64,000 nucleotides of DNA from Capnocytophaga periodontitidis (GCF_016126015.1 NZ_JAEFDB010000004.1:1-64000), one strand, 5' to 3'. Counted from the first letter of the stretch, positions 1 through 8,769 are shown. The notes: generated by a model from the letters alone, not told the origin. Numbers and translations are program-made.

Positions 1-1350
1 TTGAGAGAGGTTGATAATGCTCAGACTTCATTTATAGACAGTAACAGCCAGCAATTTACAGATGAAAATTATTATATGCTATTAGAGTCGGGTTATGGTG
101 ATGGGCAGCACACAGACTTAACACCTAATGAAGCATACGAAAAACTTAAAAGACAATATCTCCGACATCCTATCAATAAGGAAGGTATGACCAATATGAA
201 TGAAGATGAGTATTATGTGCCTTATCTTACACTATTTCCTAAAAGTTATGTAGATACAATAAATCCAACACCAGCAGTTTCTCCTATGTATCAAGCGACA
301 TTAAGAATGCTTGGAGAGATTACAGAAGATATTGATAGATTGGAATTTGAATATGATGAAACACTTTTTGAACTCGACAAAAAAGTTTTAAGTAATAAAA
401 GCAAGATAGAGGATTTAGAGTTTTTGCAAGAAACAATAACCATTACTTGTAAGGAGGAATTAGACAGCGATAAGGAAATACGATTGTACGCATACCCTAA
501 AAGACCAGCTGTGACATCATACACCGATAAAAAAGGTACACGCCCAAGTGCTGATTTAGATCAGCTGGTACACCGTAGGCTGGCAGGAAAGATTATTGTA
601 GTAAAGAACGATGCTACGGTACGCAAAGAAGAGAAGTTTGTATTGGTGAAAGTAATGACAGATGTTTGTAATCAAGGGGTTAAAGAAAGAGGAGGGTTTA
701 ATCCAGAAGAAAAAAAAGCTTTTTACAACACTTTACATCAAGCACTGATTATCCCGAAAGTAGAAGAGTATGGAGGTGAAAACAGTGAAGTGTATCTAAA
801 TTTGTCAGCTGATAGGAGATTTCGCAGTAGTGGAAAATATGTTGAGGGGGACAAATTAAAAACAAAGTTTTATACAAATCAGCAACGACAGATAGTAAAG
901 AGTGAATTTTTAAAATATGTACAAGAAGCCTTCTTTAATGATCCGCCAGAGAATAGGGTACGTTATGCAGGGTACTTTACTGTTTTTGCTTTTGGGGTAG
1001 GAAACCCAGACACAGGAGGAGAAACGGCTGGGGAATTTGAGTTACTTAATAGAGTAGTAATAGCAAGTGCTATAAAATTCTTTAAAAATGTAGCACTATA
1101 TGCAGGCAGAGGCAATACAGCATTATGTCACGAAGTCTTACACGGTTTGGGGTTATTACATACCCATAGAGAAAAGAAAGAAATAAATGGTAGAGAAGTA
1201 AATTCTGAACCAATTATTAAAGATAGTAAAAAGAAATACGTATATAAACACAAAACGACCACCAATGTGATGTCGTATAACCAGCCGAGAAATTACACTA
1301 CTTGGCGTTGGCAATGGAGTATAATTAACCCTAATATTAGTGAGAAATGA
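1..1350 (+). CDS. Metzincin-type metalloprotease effector, 5' end outside window
   Basis: The frame is open from the first base (a TTG), so the true start probably lies upstream and only the C-terminal part is seen. The key signal is a metzincin zinc site, HEVLHGLGLLH, at about residues 377-387 (three His ligands, catalytic Glu378), followed by a Met-turn-like TTNVMSY near residue 424. The upstream ~370 residues have no domain I recognise. The stop overlaps the start of a secreted immunity-type gene (ATGA), as in toxin-immunity pairs. The neighbouring DUF4280 and VgrG pieces suggest a type VI secretion cargo toxin. Because the partner gene has a Sec signal peptide, the toxin probably acts in the target periplasm. 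The zinc site is seen; the toxin role is inferred. Confidence 0.7.
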   Translation: MREVDNAQTSFIDSNSQQFTDENYYMLLESGYGDGQHTDLTPNEAYEKLKRQYLRHPINKEGMTNMNEDEYYVPYLTLFPKSYVDTINPTPAVSPMYQATLRMLGEITEDIDRLEFEYDETLFELDKKVLSNKSKIEDLEFLQETITITCKEELDSDKEIRLYAYPKRPAVTSYTDKKGTRPSADLDQLVHRRLAGKIIVVKNDATVRKEEKFVLVKVMTDVCNQGVKERGGFNPEEKKAFYNTLHQALIIPKVEEYGGENSEVYLNLSADRRFRSSGKYVEGDKLKTKFYTNQQRQIVKSEFLKYVQEAFFNDPPENRVRYAGYFTVFAFGVGNPDTGGETAGEFELLNRVVIASAIKFFKNVALYAGRGNTALCHEVLHGLGLLHTHREKKEINGREVNSEPIIKDSKKKYVYKHKTTTNVMSYNQPRNYTTWRWQWSIINPNISEK

Positions 1351-1485
1351 AAAGGATATTTTTTTTAATTAGCTTACTAATAGTAGGCATCAGTTACGGA
1401 CAAGACACAATTAATAACTTAAAACCGAGTAAAATGAGAGAACATTTTTTAGATGACAATTATAAAGATTGGGAACCTGACCCAA
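1221..1485 (+). repeat. Direct repeat A, copy 1, across a toxin-immunity junction
   Basis: About 265 bases are nearly identical to 2579-2843 at a constant offset of 1358, with one difference noticed (T versus C near 1453). The block covers the toxin C-terminus, the ATGA overlap and the immunity signal peptide, so it is a ready substrate for recombination between cassettes. Confidence 0.9.
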
Positions 1486-2160
1486 GATATGTTAATAGTA
1501 CTTACACTATCCATCTTATTAGAGGAGATAAAAGAATTTGGATTTCTAAAGTTCGACAAACTAATGAAATCTATGTTGAAGAAACAAATGTAATAAATCG
1601 TTATAGCTCGATTGCTGTATACGATTATAATACAAAGGTTATCAAAATTTCTGGTGAGAAATTTTATAACTTTCTAATAGGAAAGAAAAAAACCTATGAC
1701 CAATATGGTCGGCTTATTAAAGAGGAAGATTTTAACAAACCTTATAAAATAGGGGTTAGAGAACTTGCAGAGATTGTTAAAGAGCGGTATAATATAGATA
1801 TTATAAAAAATAATCGAGATATAAGCGTTGGTCGATATTGCAATCCTAACCCTATTTATACTATTACAATTACAATAGACTACTCTCAGTATAGAGAAAT
1901 TCGAATTGATGCAACCACAGGTAAAACAATCTCTGATAAAGTAAAGGACAGTGATTTATTTTCCTCTTGAAGAGAACAATACCTCCTCTATCTTCATAGA
2001 AGAAACAAAAGAACCTAAAGAATTAGGTGTTCCTTATAAACAAGTGGGTTATTACCCTGCTGGCACTTACCGCCTTTATAACGATAGGGCTTTCACTAAA
2101 AAAGAGTGGGAACTATATGTAAAAACACGCCCTTGGTGGGAAAGGTTATTTCTAAGTTAA
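1347..2160 (+). pseudogene. Secreted immunity-type protein, frameshifted near its C-terminus
   Basis: The first frame gives 207 residues with an N-terminal signal peptide (MKRIFFLISLLIVGISYG) and runs into a stop at 1968-1970. The missing C-terminus continues in the +1 frame from about 1951 (ending EWELYVKTRPWWERLFLS) to 2160. The homologous gene at 5484-6380 has this tail in one frame, ending EEWKAY...SWWEQLFS, so I read one gene with a single-base frameshift near 1955-1968. The 207-residue product may still be made. Position directly after a metzincin toxin with overlapping codons suggests periplasmic immunity. I do not recognise the family by name. Confidence 0.65.
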
Positions 2161-2177
2161 TTTAAAACTTAATCATT

Positions 2178-2708
2178 ATGCCACAAATCATCACTAATAC
2201 TGCAGAACTCAGTTGCAATCAAGGTACAGCAACGAGTAAACTCAATGTTACAAGTCAAGATTTTGTAACTATTGAGGGTAAAGCTATGGCTGCTGAGGAG
2301 GACAAGCAAGCGAATTCCAATATACAGCCTTTTAAGCAATGCAAACTAAAACCTTCTTCTGGTGGTTATTTACCTTGTGTGCCTGCTCCTATTCAATGGG
2401 AAGATACGGCTGAGAAAGACACTATTATGGGGTTCTATCACAATAATGACACTAAAACTCCTTTTTACCCTGAGAGTACTGCGGTAATCGAAAATTTTAA
2501 AAATGAGTATAGAAATGTAACAATAGATCGCAATGGTACACCACATGGGAGAAAAGTTGATACAGAGCCTATTATAAAAGATAGTAAAAAGAAATACGTA
2601 TATAAACACAAAACGACCACCAATGTGATGTCGTATAACCAGCCGAGAAATTACACTACTTGGCGTTGGCAATGGAGTATAATTAACCCTAATATTAGTG
2701 AGAAATGA
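2178..2708 (+). pseudogene. Chimeric DUF4280 (PAAR-like) head joined to toxin remnants
   Basis: The 176-residue frame is a mosaic. Residues 1-~75 match the intact DUF4280 protein at 6393-6746 (MPQIITNTAELSCNQG start, Cys-rich). A middle part (MGFYHNNDT to VTIDRNGTP) matches the linker of the toxin at 3718-5487. The last ~47 residues equal the end of the toxin at 1-1350. The whole metalloprotease core with its HExxH is missing. DUF4280 proteins are PAAR-like tips of the Bacteroidota type VI system. The product would be a tip with a dead tail. The stop overlaps the next gene (ATGA) exactly as in copy 1, showing descent by deletion from a full toxin cassette. Confidence 0.8.
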
Positions 2709-2843
2709 AAAGGATATTTTTTTTAATTAGCTTACTAATAGTAGGCATCAGTTACGGACAAGACACAATTAATAACTTAAAACCGAGTAAAATGAGAGAA
2801 CATTTTTTAGATGACAATTACAAAGATTGGGAACCTGACCCAA
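2579..2843 (+). repeat. Direct repeat A, copy 2
   Basis: Second copy of the repeat at 1221-1485; the match fades after base 2843, where the immunity genes diverge (PRYVNSTY versus PKYAYNPY). Confidence 0.9.
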
Positions 2844-3528
2844 AATATGCTTACAACCCTTATGATTATCACTTAATGAAAGAAGATAAGCGAGTTAGAA
2901 TTATGAAAGATAAATGGGAAAAAAAATCTTTGTAAAGGAAAGTAATATTATAAATCAATATAACTCCTCAGCTGTATATGATTATGATACAAAAGTAATC
3001 AAATACTATATTGAGAAATTCTATTATTTTATTATAGGAAAGAAGAAAATCTATGACCAATATGGAAAACTTATCAAAGAAGAGGATTTTGATAAACCTT
3101 ACAAAATAGATATTAGGGAGCTTGCAGAGATTGTCAAAGAGCGATATAAAATAGATATTATACGAATTAATCAAGATATACATGTATATCGTGATTGCGA
3201 GCAAAAAGCTCTTTATTATATTGAAATTTACCATATTAACCCTGAGAGTTATCACCAATATAGATATATAATAATTGATGCAACCACAGGCAAAACAATC
3301 TCTGATAAAATAAAGGATAGTAGATTTCCTGACAATTAGAACAACAATACTACCTCTATCTTTATCGAAGAAACCACACCTCCCAAAGAATTAGGTGTTC
3401 CTTACAAGTAAGGGGGGGATTACCCTCCTGATACTTACCGTTTATATGATGGTAGAGCCTATAACAGAGAAGAATGGGCTGCGTATGTTAAAAGACAAAA
3501 TTGGCTGGTTCGTTGGTGGTTGAGTTAA
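2705..3528 (+). pseudogene. Second secreted immunity-type gene, decayed
   Basis: Paralogue of 1347-2160 with the same signal peptide. It carries a frameshift in or near an eight-A run (about 2919-2926), after which the reading resumes in the frame of 2914-3339. Two in-frame stops then follow: TAG at 3337-3339 and TAA at 3409-3411, the latter replacing a Gln codon seen in copy 1 (YKQVG). Conserved-looking codons run on to a stop at 3526-3528 (tail VRWWLS). It follows the chimeric toxin remnant, so the cassette has lost both toxin activity and intact immunity, consistent with relaxed selection once the cognate toxin was deleted. Confidence 0.75.
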
Positions 3529-3549
3529 ATGTTTAAAATGTATAAATTA

Positions 3550-3717
3550 ATGCTATAAATCATCACTAATACTGCAGAACTCAGTTGCAATCAAGCTACA
3601 GCAACGAGTAAACTCAATGTTACAAGTCAAGATTTTGTAACTATTGAGGGTAAAGCTATGGCTACTGAGGAAGATAAATAGGCTAATGCCAAACTTTATG
3701 CTCCGAATAATATCCGT
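3550..3717 (+). pseudogene. DUF4280 5' remnant with two in-frame stops
   Basis: Third copy of the DUF4280 start, almost base for base like 2178-2330, and in the same frame as the toxin that follows. It is broken by TAA at 3556-3558 and TAG at 3679-3681, each at a Gln codon of the intact copies. After about 3685 the sequence switches to VgrG-like gp5-repeat sequence (YAPNNIRMNAGKN), so a DUF4280 gene has been fused onto the 3' part of a vgrG gene. Confidence 0.8.
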
Positions 3718-5487
3718 ATGAATGCAGGTAAAAACTTTGACTTAAGTGTTGGAAATAACCTCAACTTCACTATAGGCGGGCAGGCTACAATGCAGATATT
3801 GCAGCAAATGCTTTTAGAAACCCCTTTGATGAAGCAGATAGTTGCTAATTATGAGGCACGTTTGGGCAATGCGCTGCTCTCTTCTGACAACCTGATGAAG
3901 ATAGAGGCAAAAGAGACCAACGTGGCAGGGCTGGAAAAACTCTTTATCCACTCCGATGAGTTGGCAACGGTGAACTCCAAAGGGCTGCTTGAGGTGAAGG
4001 GAGAGCAGGGAACAAAACATAGTAATAAGGCGGAAAGCCTTGCTCAAGACCCCGTTGTAATTGAAGGCAAAGCCTTAGTAATGTTTAGACCTAATAGCGA
4101 TTGGGAAGATGACTCTGCCTCAAGTGATAACCCTACTTATGGCTTTGATTGGTATAGGGAAAATGACACTAACCTAATAGGTGATACAGCACAAATGGAC
4201 ACGCTTATGGGGTTCTATCACAATAATGACACTGATACTCCTTTTCAGCCTGAGAGTAGTACTGCGGTAATCGAAAAATTTAAAAGTGAGTATAGAAATG
4301 TAACAATAGATCGCAATGGCACACCATATAGGTATTTTGTGCCTAAACTTATCCTGTATAAGAATGAAAATGAACAAGTAAGAAGTGTAGCGTCTCTTGA
4401 TATCATATATGATGTGTATGAAGAGCCTAACAACCTCTTTATAGAATATGAACGTGAATATTTTAACATCACAGAGCCAGGTGCCATTGTATATGGAGTT
4501 TCTCCACGTACTTCTCAACAAACGCCACGCCCTGAGATAGCCTACCAACCTACAGAAGGATATAACATATTTAAAATATCCCCAAAGTCAGTTGGAAATG
4601 ATAAAAGTATTATTGTTGAAATAGAGTGCTTAAAACCTTTTGGAGACTTAAACGGAAAACAGATAAAAGCGTATGCTCTTACAGAAGGCACTAATGGGCA
4701 ACCTGCACAGAAAAAGATAGTAGGGGTCTTGGATGTAATGCCTAATGACAAAGCCAATCGCAAAGTGGTAAAGCTACTTATGGTGAATGTGATTACGGAT
4801 GTAGATAATGATGGAGAAACTGAGAAAGGCTATGAAGCTCCAAAACTGTTAGAACAAAAGAAGTACCTACGAAAGTATTTGAGAAACTCCTTAATAGATC
4901 CTATATTTAAAAAAGTCAATTTAAATTTGGATAGTTCTGCTATTAAAGAGCATTTCAATCGCGTCTATACTCGTAACAACAATTTATTATATAATACACC
5001 TAATGGGCATCCGCCTTTAAGTGTTTATTTAAAAGAAAAACTTAAAGAAAAATTAAAATCCATATTAAAAGAAAGACTAAGAGGAAAAACAGTTAATATA
5101 GAAGCAGAATACAATAAAAGATATAAAGATTACCTTCCCATATTCTTTTTCTCTCAAAGATATTTTGATGATAGCCTAACTACAACAGCTTATTATAGCA
5201 GCAGCAACAAGGCTGTAGTAGCTACGAATAATTTAAAAATAACTACTATAACCCACGAAGTATACCATAGCTTAGGCTTACCTCATTCATTTGAAAATAA
5301 AGCTCATATTCCTCAAAATGGAGATAGACAAACACAAAGTAATGGAGAATATTCATTTGAATACCGAAAGACCACCAATATTATGGATTACTCAGATTTG
5401 AGAAATAATTTATTCTATTGGCAAATAAAAATAGTTCGCAGCAAAGCGGCTCCAGAACCTAATAATTATAAACCTGAACAGTTATGA
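3718..5487 (+). CDS. VgrG C-terminal piece fused to metzincin-type toxin
   Basis: Residues 1-~105 look like the C-terminal needle of a Bacteroidota VgrG (NAGKNFDLSVGNNLNFTIGG, then NVAGLEKLFIHSDELATVNS and VKGEQGTKHSN). A linker (MFRPNSDWEDD) leads into a ~480-residue effector part. Near the end stands a metzincin zinc site, HEVYHSLGLPH at about residues 513-523, and a Met-turn-like TTNIMDY around residue 556. The N-terminal gp27/gp5 part of VgrG is absent; the reading frame runs back in phase into a DUF4280 remnant with two stops, so ATG 3718 is only the first usable start. The stop overlaps the next, intact immunity-type gene. Role as a type VI metalloprotease effector is inferred. Confidence 0.7.
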   Translation: MNAGKNFDLSVGNNLNFTIGGQATMQILQQMLLETPLMKQIVANYEARLGNALLSSDNLMKIEAKETNVAGLEKLFIHSDELATVNSKGLLEVKGEQGTKHSNKAESLAQDPVVIEGKALVMFRPNSDWEDDSASSDNPTYGFDWYRENDTNLIGDTAQMDTLMGFYHNNDTDTPFQPESSTAVIEKFKSEYRNVTIDRNGTPYRYFVPKLILYKNENEQVRSVASLDIIYDVYEEPNNLFIEYEREYFNITEPGAIVYGVSPRTSQQTPRPEIAYQPTEGYNIFKISPKSVGNDKSIIVEIECLKPFGDLNGKQIKAYALTEGTNGQPAQKKIVGVLDVMPNDKANRKVVKLLMVNVITDVDNDGETEKGYEAPKLLEQKKYLRKYLRNSLIDPIFKKVNLNLDSSAIKEHFNRVYTRNNNLLYNTPNGHPPLSVYLKEKLKEKLKSILKERLRGKTVNIEAEYNKRYKDYLPIFFFSQRYFDDSLTTTAYYSSSNKAVVATNNLKITTITHEVYHSLGLPHSFENKAHIPQNGDRQTQSNGEYSFEYRKTTNIMDYSDLRNNLFYWQIKIVRSKAAPEPNNYKPEQL

Positions 5488-6380
5488 AAAAATTGATCAC
5501 GATTAGTTGTTTACTATTGATAGTAAACCTTAGTAATGCACAATATATATATGAGTTAAAAATTGATAAAAAAATGGATAAGAACAATCGCCCAACAATA
5601 GATAGTGGATTTGACATTCTTCATTTAGAAGAATATAAAGATTATTTAATCAAAGACCCAGATAATATTGATAAAGATGTTTATGAAAAGAAAACCTCTT
5701 CAGGAAAAATACAAATAGAGGGAGGGTATGGGAATGATTATCAGTACAAAGAATGTTTTGATAATTCAAGCTATTATATATTTAAGATATATGATGTAAA
5801 AACATTGAAGATTAGATTAAAAAGGTTGTCAGAAGAACCAACAAGAATTGCCTTAGGGAAAGAGTATCACTATGATAGTAATGCTACCCTTATCAAAACC
5901 ATTGACCACGATAAGGGCTGGAATTTTAGTTATGAAGATGTGATTAATTATTTATACGAACATATAGAAGATGAAGTAGAAATATTCAGTTCTTCTATCA
6001 AAAAAAGAGTATACCAAAATAGAAATTATTGGCAAGTAGAAACTAATGCAAGTTTTTGGAGAAATAATCATTTTTTGCGTATAGATGGTAATACAGGTGA
6101 GATATTATGTCATCTTGTTTTGTATACAGAAGAAAATGCTCCTGCAATAAATGTGCTTAAAACTATTGTTCCTAATAAGATAGATAAACTTCCTCCTGAA
6201 GAAAATAAATATCTTCATTGGATAGATGAAAACGGCAAAAAGTATCAAACCCCAGACACAAGGCGGAAAGTCAATGGTATTTCCTATACCGAAGAAGAAT
6301 GGAAAGCCTATGAGGAAGAACAATGGCAACGCTATCAGAAAAACAAAGGAAAAAGTTGGTGGGAGCAATTGTTTAGTTAA
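5484..6380 (+). CDS. Secreted immunity-type protein, intact
   Basis: 298 residues with a Sec signal peptide (MKKLITISCLLLIVNLSNAQ). Its start overlaps the stop of the metzincin toxin by four bases, so the two are translationally coupled. The C-terminal ~60 residues (HWIDENGKKYQTP to EEEWKAYEEEQ and WWEQLFS) share the layout of the two broken immunity genes upstream; the middle is divergent, as expected for specificity toward different toxins. A periplasmic or surface location fits protection from a protease that acts outside the cytoplasm. The family is not one I can name; immunity is inferred from context. Confidence 0.65.
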   Translation: MKKLITISCLLLIVNLSNAQYIYELKIDKKMDKNNRPTIDSGFDILHLEEYKDYLIKDPDNIDKDVYEKKTSSGKIQIEGGYGNDYQYKECFDNSSYYIFKIYDVKTLKIRLKRLSEEPTRIALGKEYHYDSNATLIKTIDHDKGWNFSYEDVINYLYEHIEDEVEIFSSSIKKRVYQNRNYWQVETNASFWRNNHFLRIDGNTGEILCHLVLYTEENAPAINVLKTIVPNKIDKLPPEENKYLHWIDENGKKYQTPDTRRKVNGISYTEEEWKAYEEEQWQRYQKNKGKSWWEQLFS

Positions 6381-6392
6381 AATATATAAGTT

Positions 6393-6746
6393 ATGCCACA
6401 AATCATCACTGATACTGCAGAACTCAGTTGCAATCAAGGTACTGCAACAAGTAAACTCAATGTTACAAGTCAAGATTTTGTAACTATTGAGGGTAAAGCT
6501 ATGGCTACAGAGGAGGACAAGCAAGCGAATTCCAATATACAGCCTTTTAAGCAATGTAAACTAAAACCTTCTTCAGGTGGTTATTTACCTTGTGTGCCTG
6601 CACCCATCAAATGGGAAGATGTTGCAGAGAAAGACACTATCAACGGGCAAAAAATACTTACAGAAAACTCCTATTGTATGTGCTCAGTAGGTGGTAAAAT
6701 CACCATAAAAGACAAAGGGCACAACGAAAATCACAATGCAGAATGA
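6393..6746 (+). CDS. PAAR-like DUF4280 protein, intact
   Basis: 117 residues, the normal size for a stand-alone DUF4280 domain. It starts MPQIITDTAELSCNQG, has a central KPSSGGYLPCVPAP and ends with ENSYCMCSVGGKITI, the paired Cys/Gly pattern of this family. DUF4280 proteins are PAAR-like and are thought to cap the VgrG spike and carry cargo in the type VI system of Bacteroidota. It lies 12 bases after the immunity gene. It is the only undamaged one of three DUF4280 copies in the array; the toxin it might deliver is not encoded downstream, where an IS remnant begins. Confidence 0.8.
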   Translation: MPQIITDTAELSCNQGTATSKLNVTSQDFVTIEGKAMATEEDKQANSNIQPFKQCKLKPSSGGYLPCVPAPIKWEDVAEKDTINGQKILTENSYCMCSVGGKITIKDKGHNENHNAE

Positions 6747-6800
6747 CCTAATCTCCACGACTTCGGAGTGCGGTGTTTTGCGCTCTCTTTCACACAAGTA

Positions 6801-6838
6801 GTTTTGAGCAGCTGAAAAAGTTTTCAGCTGCTCAAAAC
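6801..6838. repeat. Perfect 18-bp inverted repeat with 2-base loop
   Basis: GTTTTGAGCAGCTGAAAA (6801-6818) and its exact reverse complement (6821-6838) are separated by AG. It lies between the DUF4280 gene and the cut 3' end of the IS982 remnant. No T-run follows on either strand, so it is not a textbook terminator. Confidence 0.9.
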
Positions 6839-6849
6839 ACAACTTGCTA

Positions 6850-7373
6850 CCATAATGATTAGATGTAACTTAAATCCATAGAACCGGCCTAAAGAACATT
6901 GTCCTTTTTGGGCAAATCCTTTGAATACTTTATGTTGTTTTTCACGTTTGATATGACAAACTCTTATGGGGGTAGAATCAATATATGAAATGCCAGTACA
7001 TTTTCCTAAACAAAACATTTTCAAGAATATAGCTAATTTTACAACTACTTTCTTTTGCAATTCAACGAATCGATTGTAGGATACAGTTTGTGGGAATTCA
7101 CCTTTCATATGCTTCTTTATGTGATTGATATAGTAATGTTTTAAATCTCTATAATGACCTGAATGAAAAGAGAATTAGAATAGTCATAACCTCACTATCA
7201 GATAAAGTTGATTTACGATTTCTCTGTTTTAAGTCAGTATTTTGCACAAGGCTATGGTCAGACACTATTTTTTCAAAATTCTTGTCAAATTCGTCTATTA
7301 TAAAGAAAATTTCCGTAACTTTGTGGCTATGATAACATAGGGATAGTTTTTTAGTTAAACTTTTGATTTTCAA
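6850..7373 (-). pseudogene. IS982-family transposase remnant
   Basis: Two frames on the minus strand form one damaged transposase. The N-terminal part (7149-7373) contains RNRKSTLSDSEVMTILILF; after a frameshift near 7160 the second part reads HYYINHIKKHMKGEF, then VSYNRFVEL and GISYIDSTPIRVC, landmarks of IS982 transposases including the first catalytic Asp. The match stops after GFKLHLII near 6853, so the C-terminal third is gone. A promoter-proximal inverted repeat lies at 7340-7398. It is inactive and marks the edge of the toxin array. Confidence 0.8.
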
Positions 7374-7398
7374 ACTACAAAGTTACTAAAACTATCCC
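7340..7398. repeat. Inverted repeat at the IS982 remnant edge
   Basis: GGGATAGTTTTTTAGT (7340-7355) faces ACTAAAACTATCCC (7385-7398), pairing apart from two extra Ts. It may be part of the insertion sequence end or a terminator-like structure. Confidence 0.5.
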
Positions 7399-7446
7399 TT
7401 TTTTGCAAATAAAAAATAACTTTTCTTACGTCGAACTCACGTTAGA

Positions 7447-8769
7447 TTATTGTTCAAGCTCTTTGATAGTTCCTAATTTCTTCCATAAAGAATGATCGTC
7501 GTAGGCTGCTTTAGCACCTTTAGGCACATAAACAGTTGCTCCTGTTATTCCTATAAACGTTGAACGAGTTACTGTTGGTGGAGTAGCAGTTTTTACAATA
7601 ATTGTTTTTAAAGCAGGACAATTAGCAAAAGCCACCTGACCTATTTCGGTAACTTTATTCATTGTTACTGAAGTAAGATTAGTAGCCCCATTAAAAGCAC
7701 TTCCCCCTATTTTAGTTACGTTATTAAAGTCTACAGAAGTGATTTGAGTAGCATCTCTAAAAGCTCCTGACCAAATATGAAGTCCATTAGCAGGGATAGT
7801 AATAGCTCCTTTAGCGGTAGCCCCATTTTTTAAAGTTACTACACCATTACCATCTACATCAAAAATATCGTCTTTAGCTTTTACGGTTACAGTGATGGCT
7901 ACTGTTTTGTTTTGGCTATCTTTAAGGGTGATAGTAGCAGTACCTGCAGCTACTCCTTTGATAATCACATAGTGATGCGTATCGTTTTTACCAGCTACTT
8001 TTTCAGTTTTCTCTTTTACTTCAGCAGTTGTAATATTATCAGCTGAAGAAGTAATGGTATAATTAGGGTTACCAGTGTTGATACGAACTTCGGTAGTTGC
8101 TTCAGTTTCTACCTCAGTAGCAGTTTTAGCAATGGTAAGCTCGGCAGCGGTAACAGTTACTTTGAAAGAAGTAGTTTGATTGTTTGTGTTATCTTTTATT
8201 GCTATTTGAGCAGTACCTACATTGAGGGCTTTTATACGTAGGTTTTTACCGTCGGGGTTACCATTTACAATGCGGTCTTCTACAGTGATACTCACACTTC
8301 CCGCAGGACTGATTGTGAAAGAAAGATTCATATTGCCATTGTGTTCGGCATTGAGAATTCTGTTCACTTCTTCTTCTCCGTTTACAAGGGTGAGTGTTTG
8401 TTTTTCTACCGAAAGTCTTTCGCTAGGGTCAATATTGCTTTCAACAGTTACGGCTATAGCAGCTTTTTGTCCTTTAGCATCGGATACTGTGAGAGTAGTT
8501 TGTCCTTCGGCTATTGCTGTGATTTTCACATTGTTTTGCTCGATTGTTGCTGTAGCAATGTTTTTATCGGCACTCTCTACCTTATAACCGCCATTGCCTG
8601 CTGTGATGCGCACGATAGCGCTTTCAGTTTGCTTTACGGTTACTGCCGATTTCTCTAAAGTAAGTCGCTGAGGGGCTTGTTCGCCACCGTTGTTGTCATC
8701 TTTTTTACAAGCTGTAAAAAGAAGGGCTATCAAGGCAAGCCCTAAGGTTAAAAATCTGAGATTTTTCAT
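7447..8769 (-). CDS. Lipoprotein with Ig-like (BIG2-type) repeats and BspA-like LRR tail
   Basis: 440 residues with a lipoprotein signal (LIALLFTAC, Cys21) followed by an acidic KDDNNGG stretch that may favour surface export in Bacteroidota. Three bacterial Ig-like repeats can be seen by recurring ATATI...VKITAIAEGQTTLTV patterns between residues ~35 and 300. The tail holds BspA-type leucine-rich repeats (WSGAFRDATQITSVDF, KIGGSAFNGATNLTSV, IGQVAFANCPALKTI) and the YVPKGAKAAY cap. It is the last gene of the long minus-strand operon that starts at 20792. Such architecture is adhesive or ligand-binding. Its partner is not predictable from sequence. Confidence 0.75.
   Translation of the reverse strand: MKNLRFLTLGLALIALLFTACKKDDNNGGEQAPQRLTLEKSAVTVKQTESAIVRITAGNGGYKVESADKNIATATIEQNNVKITAIAEGQTTLTVSDAKGQKAAIAVTVESNIDPSERLSVEKQTLTLVNGEEEVNRILNAEHNGNMNLSFTISPAGSVSITVEDRIVNGNPDGKNLRIKALNVGTAQIAIKDNTNNQTTSFKVTVTAAELTIAKTATEVETEATTEVRINTGNPNYTITSSADNITTAEVKEKTEKVAGKNDTHHYVIIKGVAAGTATITLKDSQNKTVAITVTVKAKDDIFDVDGNGVVTLKNGATAKGAITIPANGLHIWSGAFRDATQITSVDFNNVTKIGGSAFNGATNLTSVTMNKVTEIGQVAFANCPALKTIIVKTATPPTVTRSTFIGITGATVYVPKGAKAAYDDHSLWKKLGTIKELEQ

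Noticed and set aside
3337-3681. Stops at Gln positions suggesting that TAA/TAG are read as Gln
   Set aside because: Intact genes throughout the window end normally with TAA and TAG, and the same locus also carries a frameshift and a Glu-to-stop change, so simple decay explains it.
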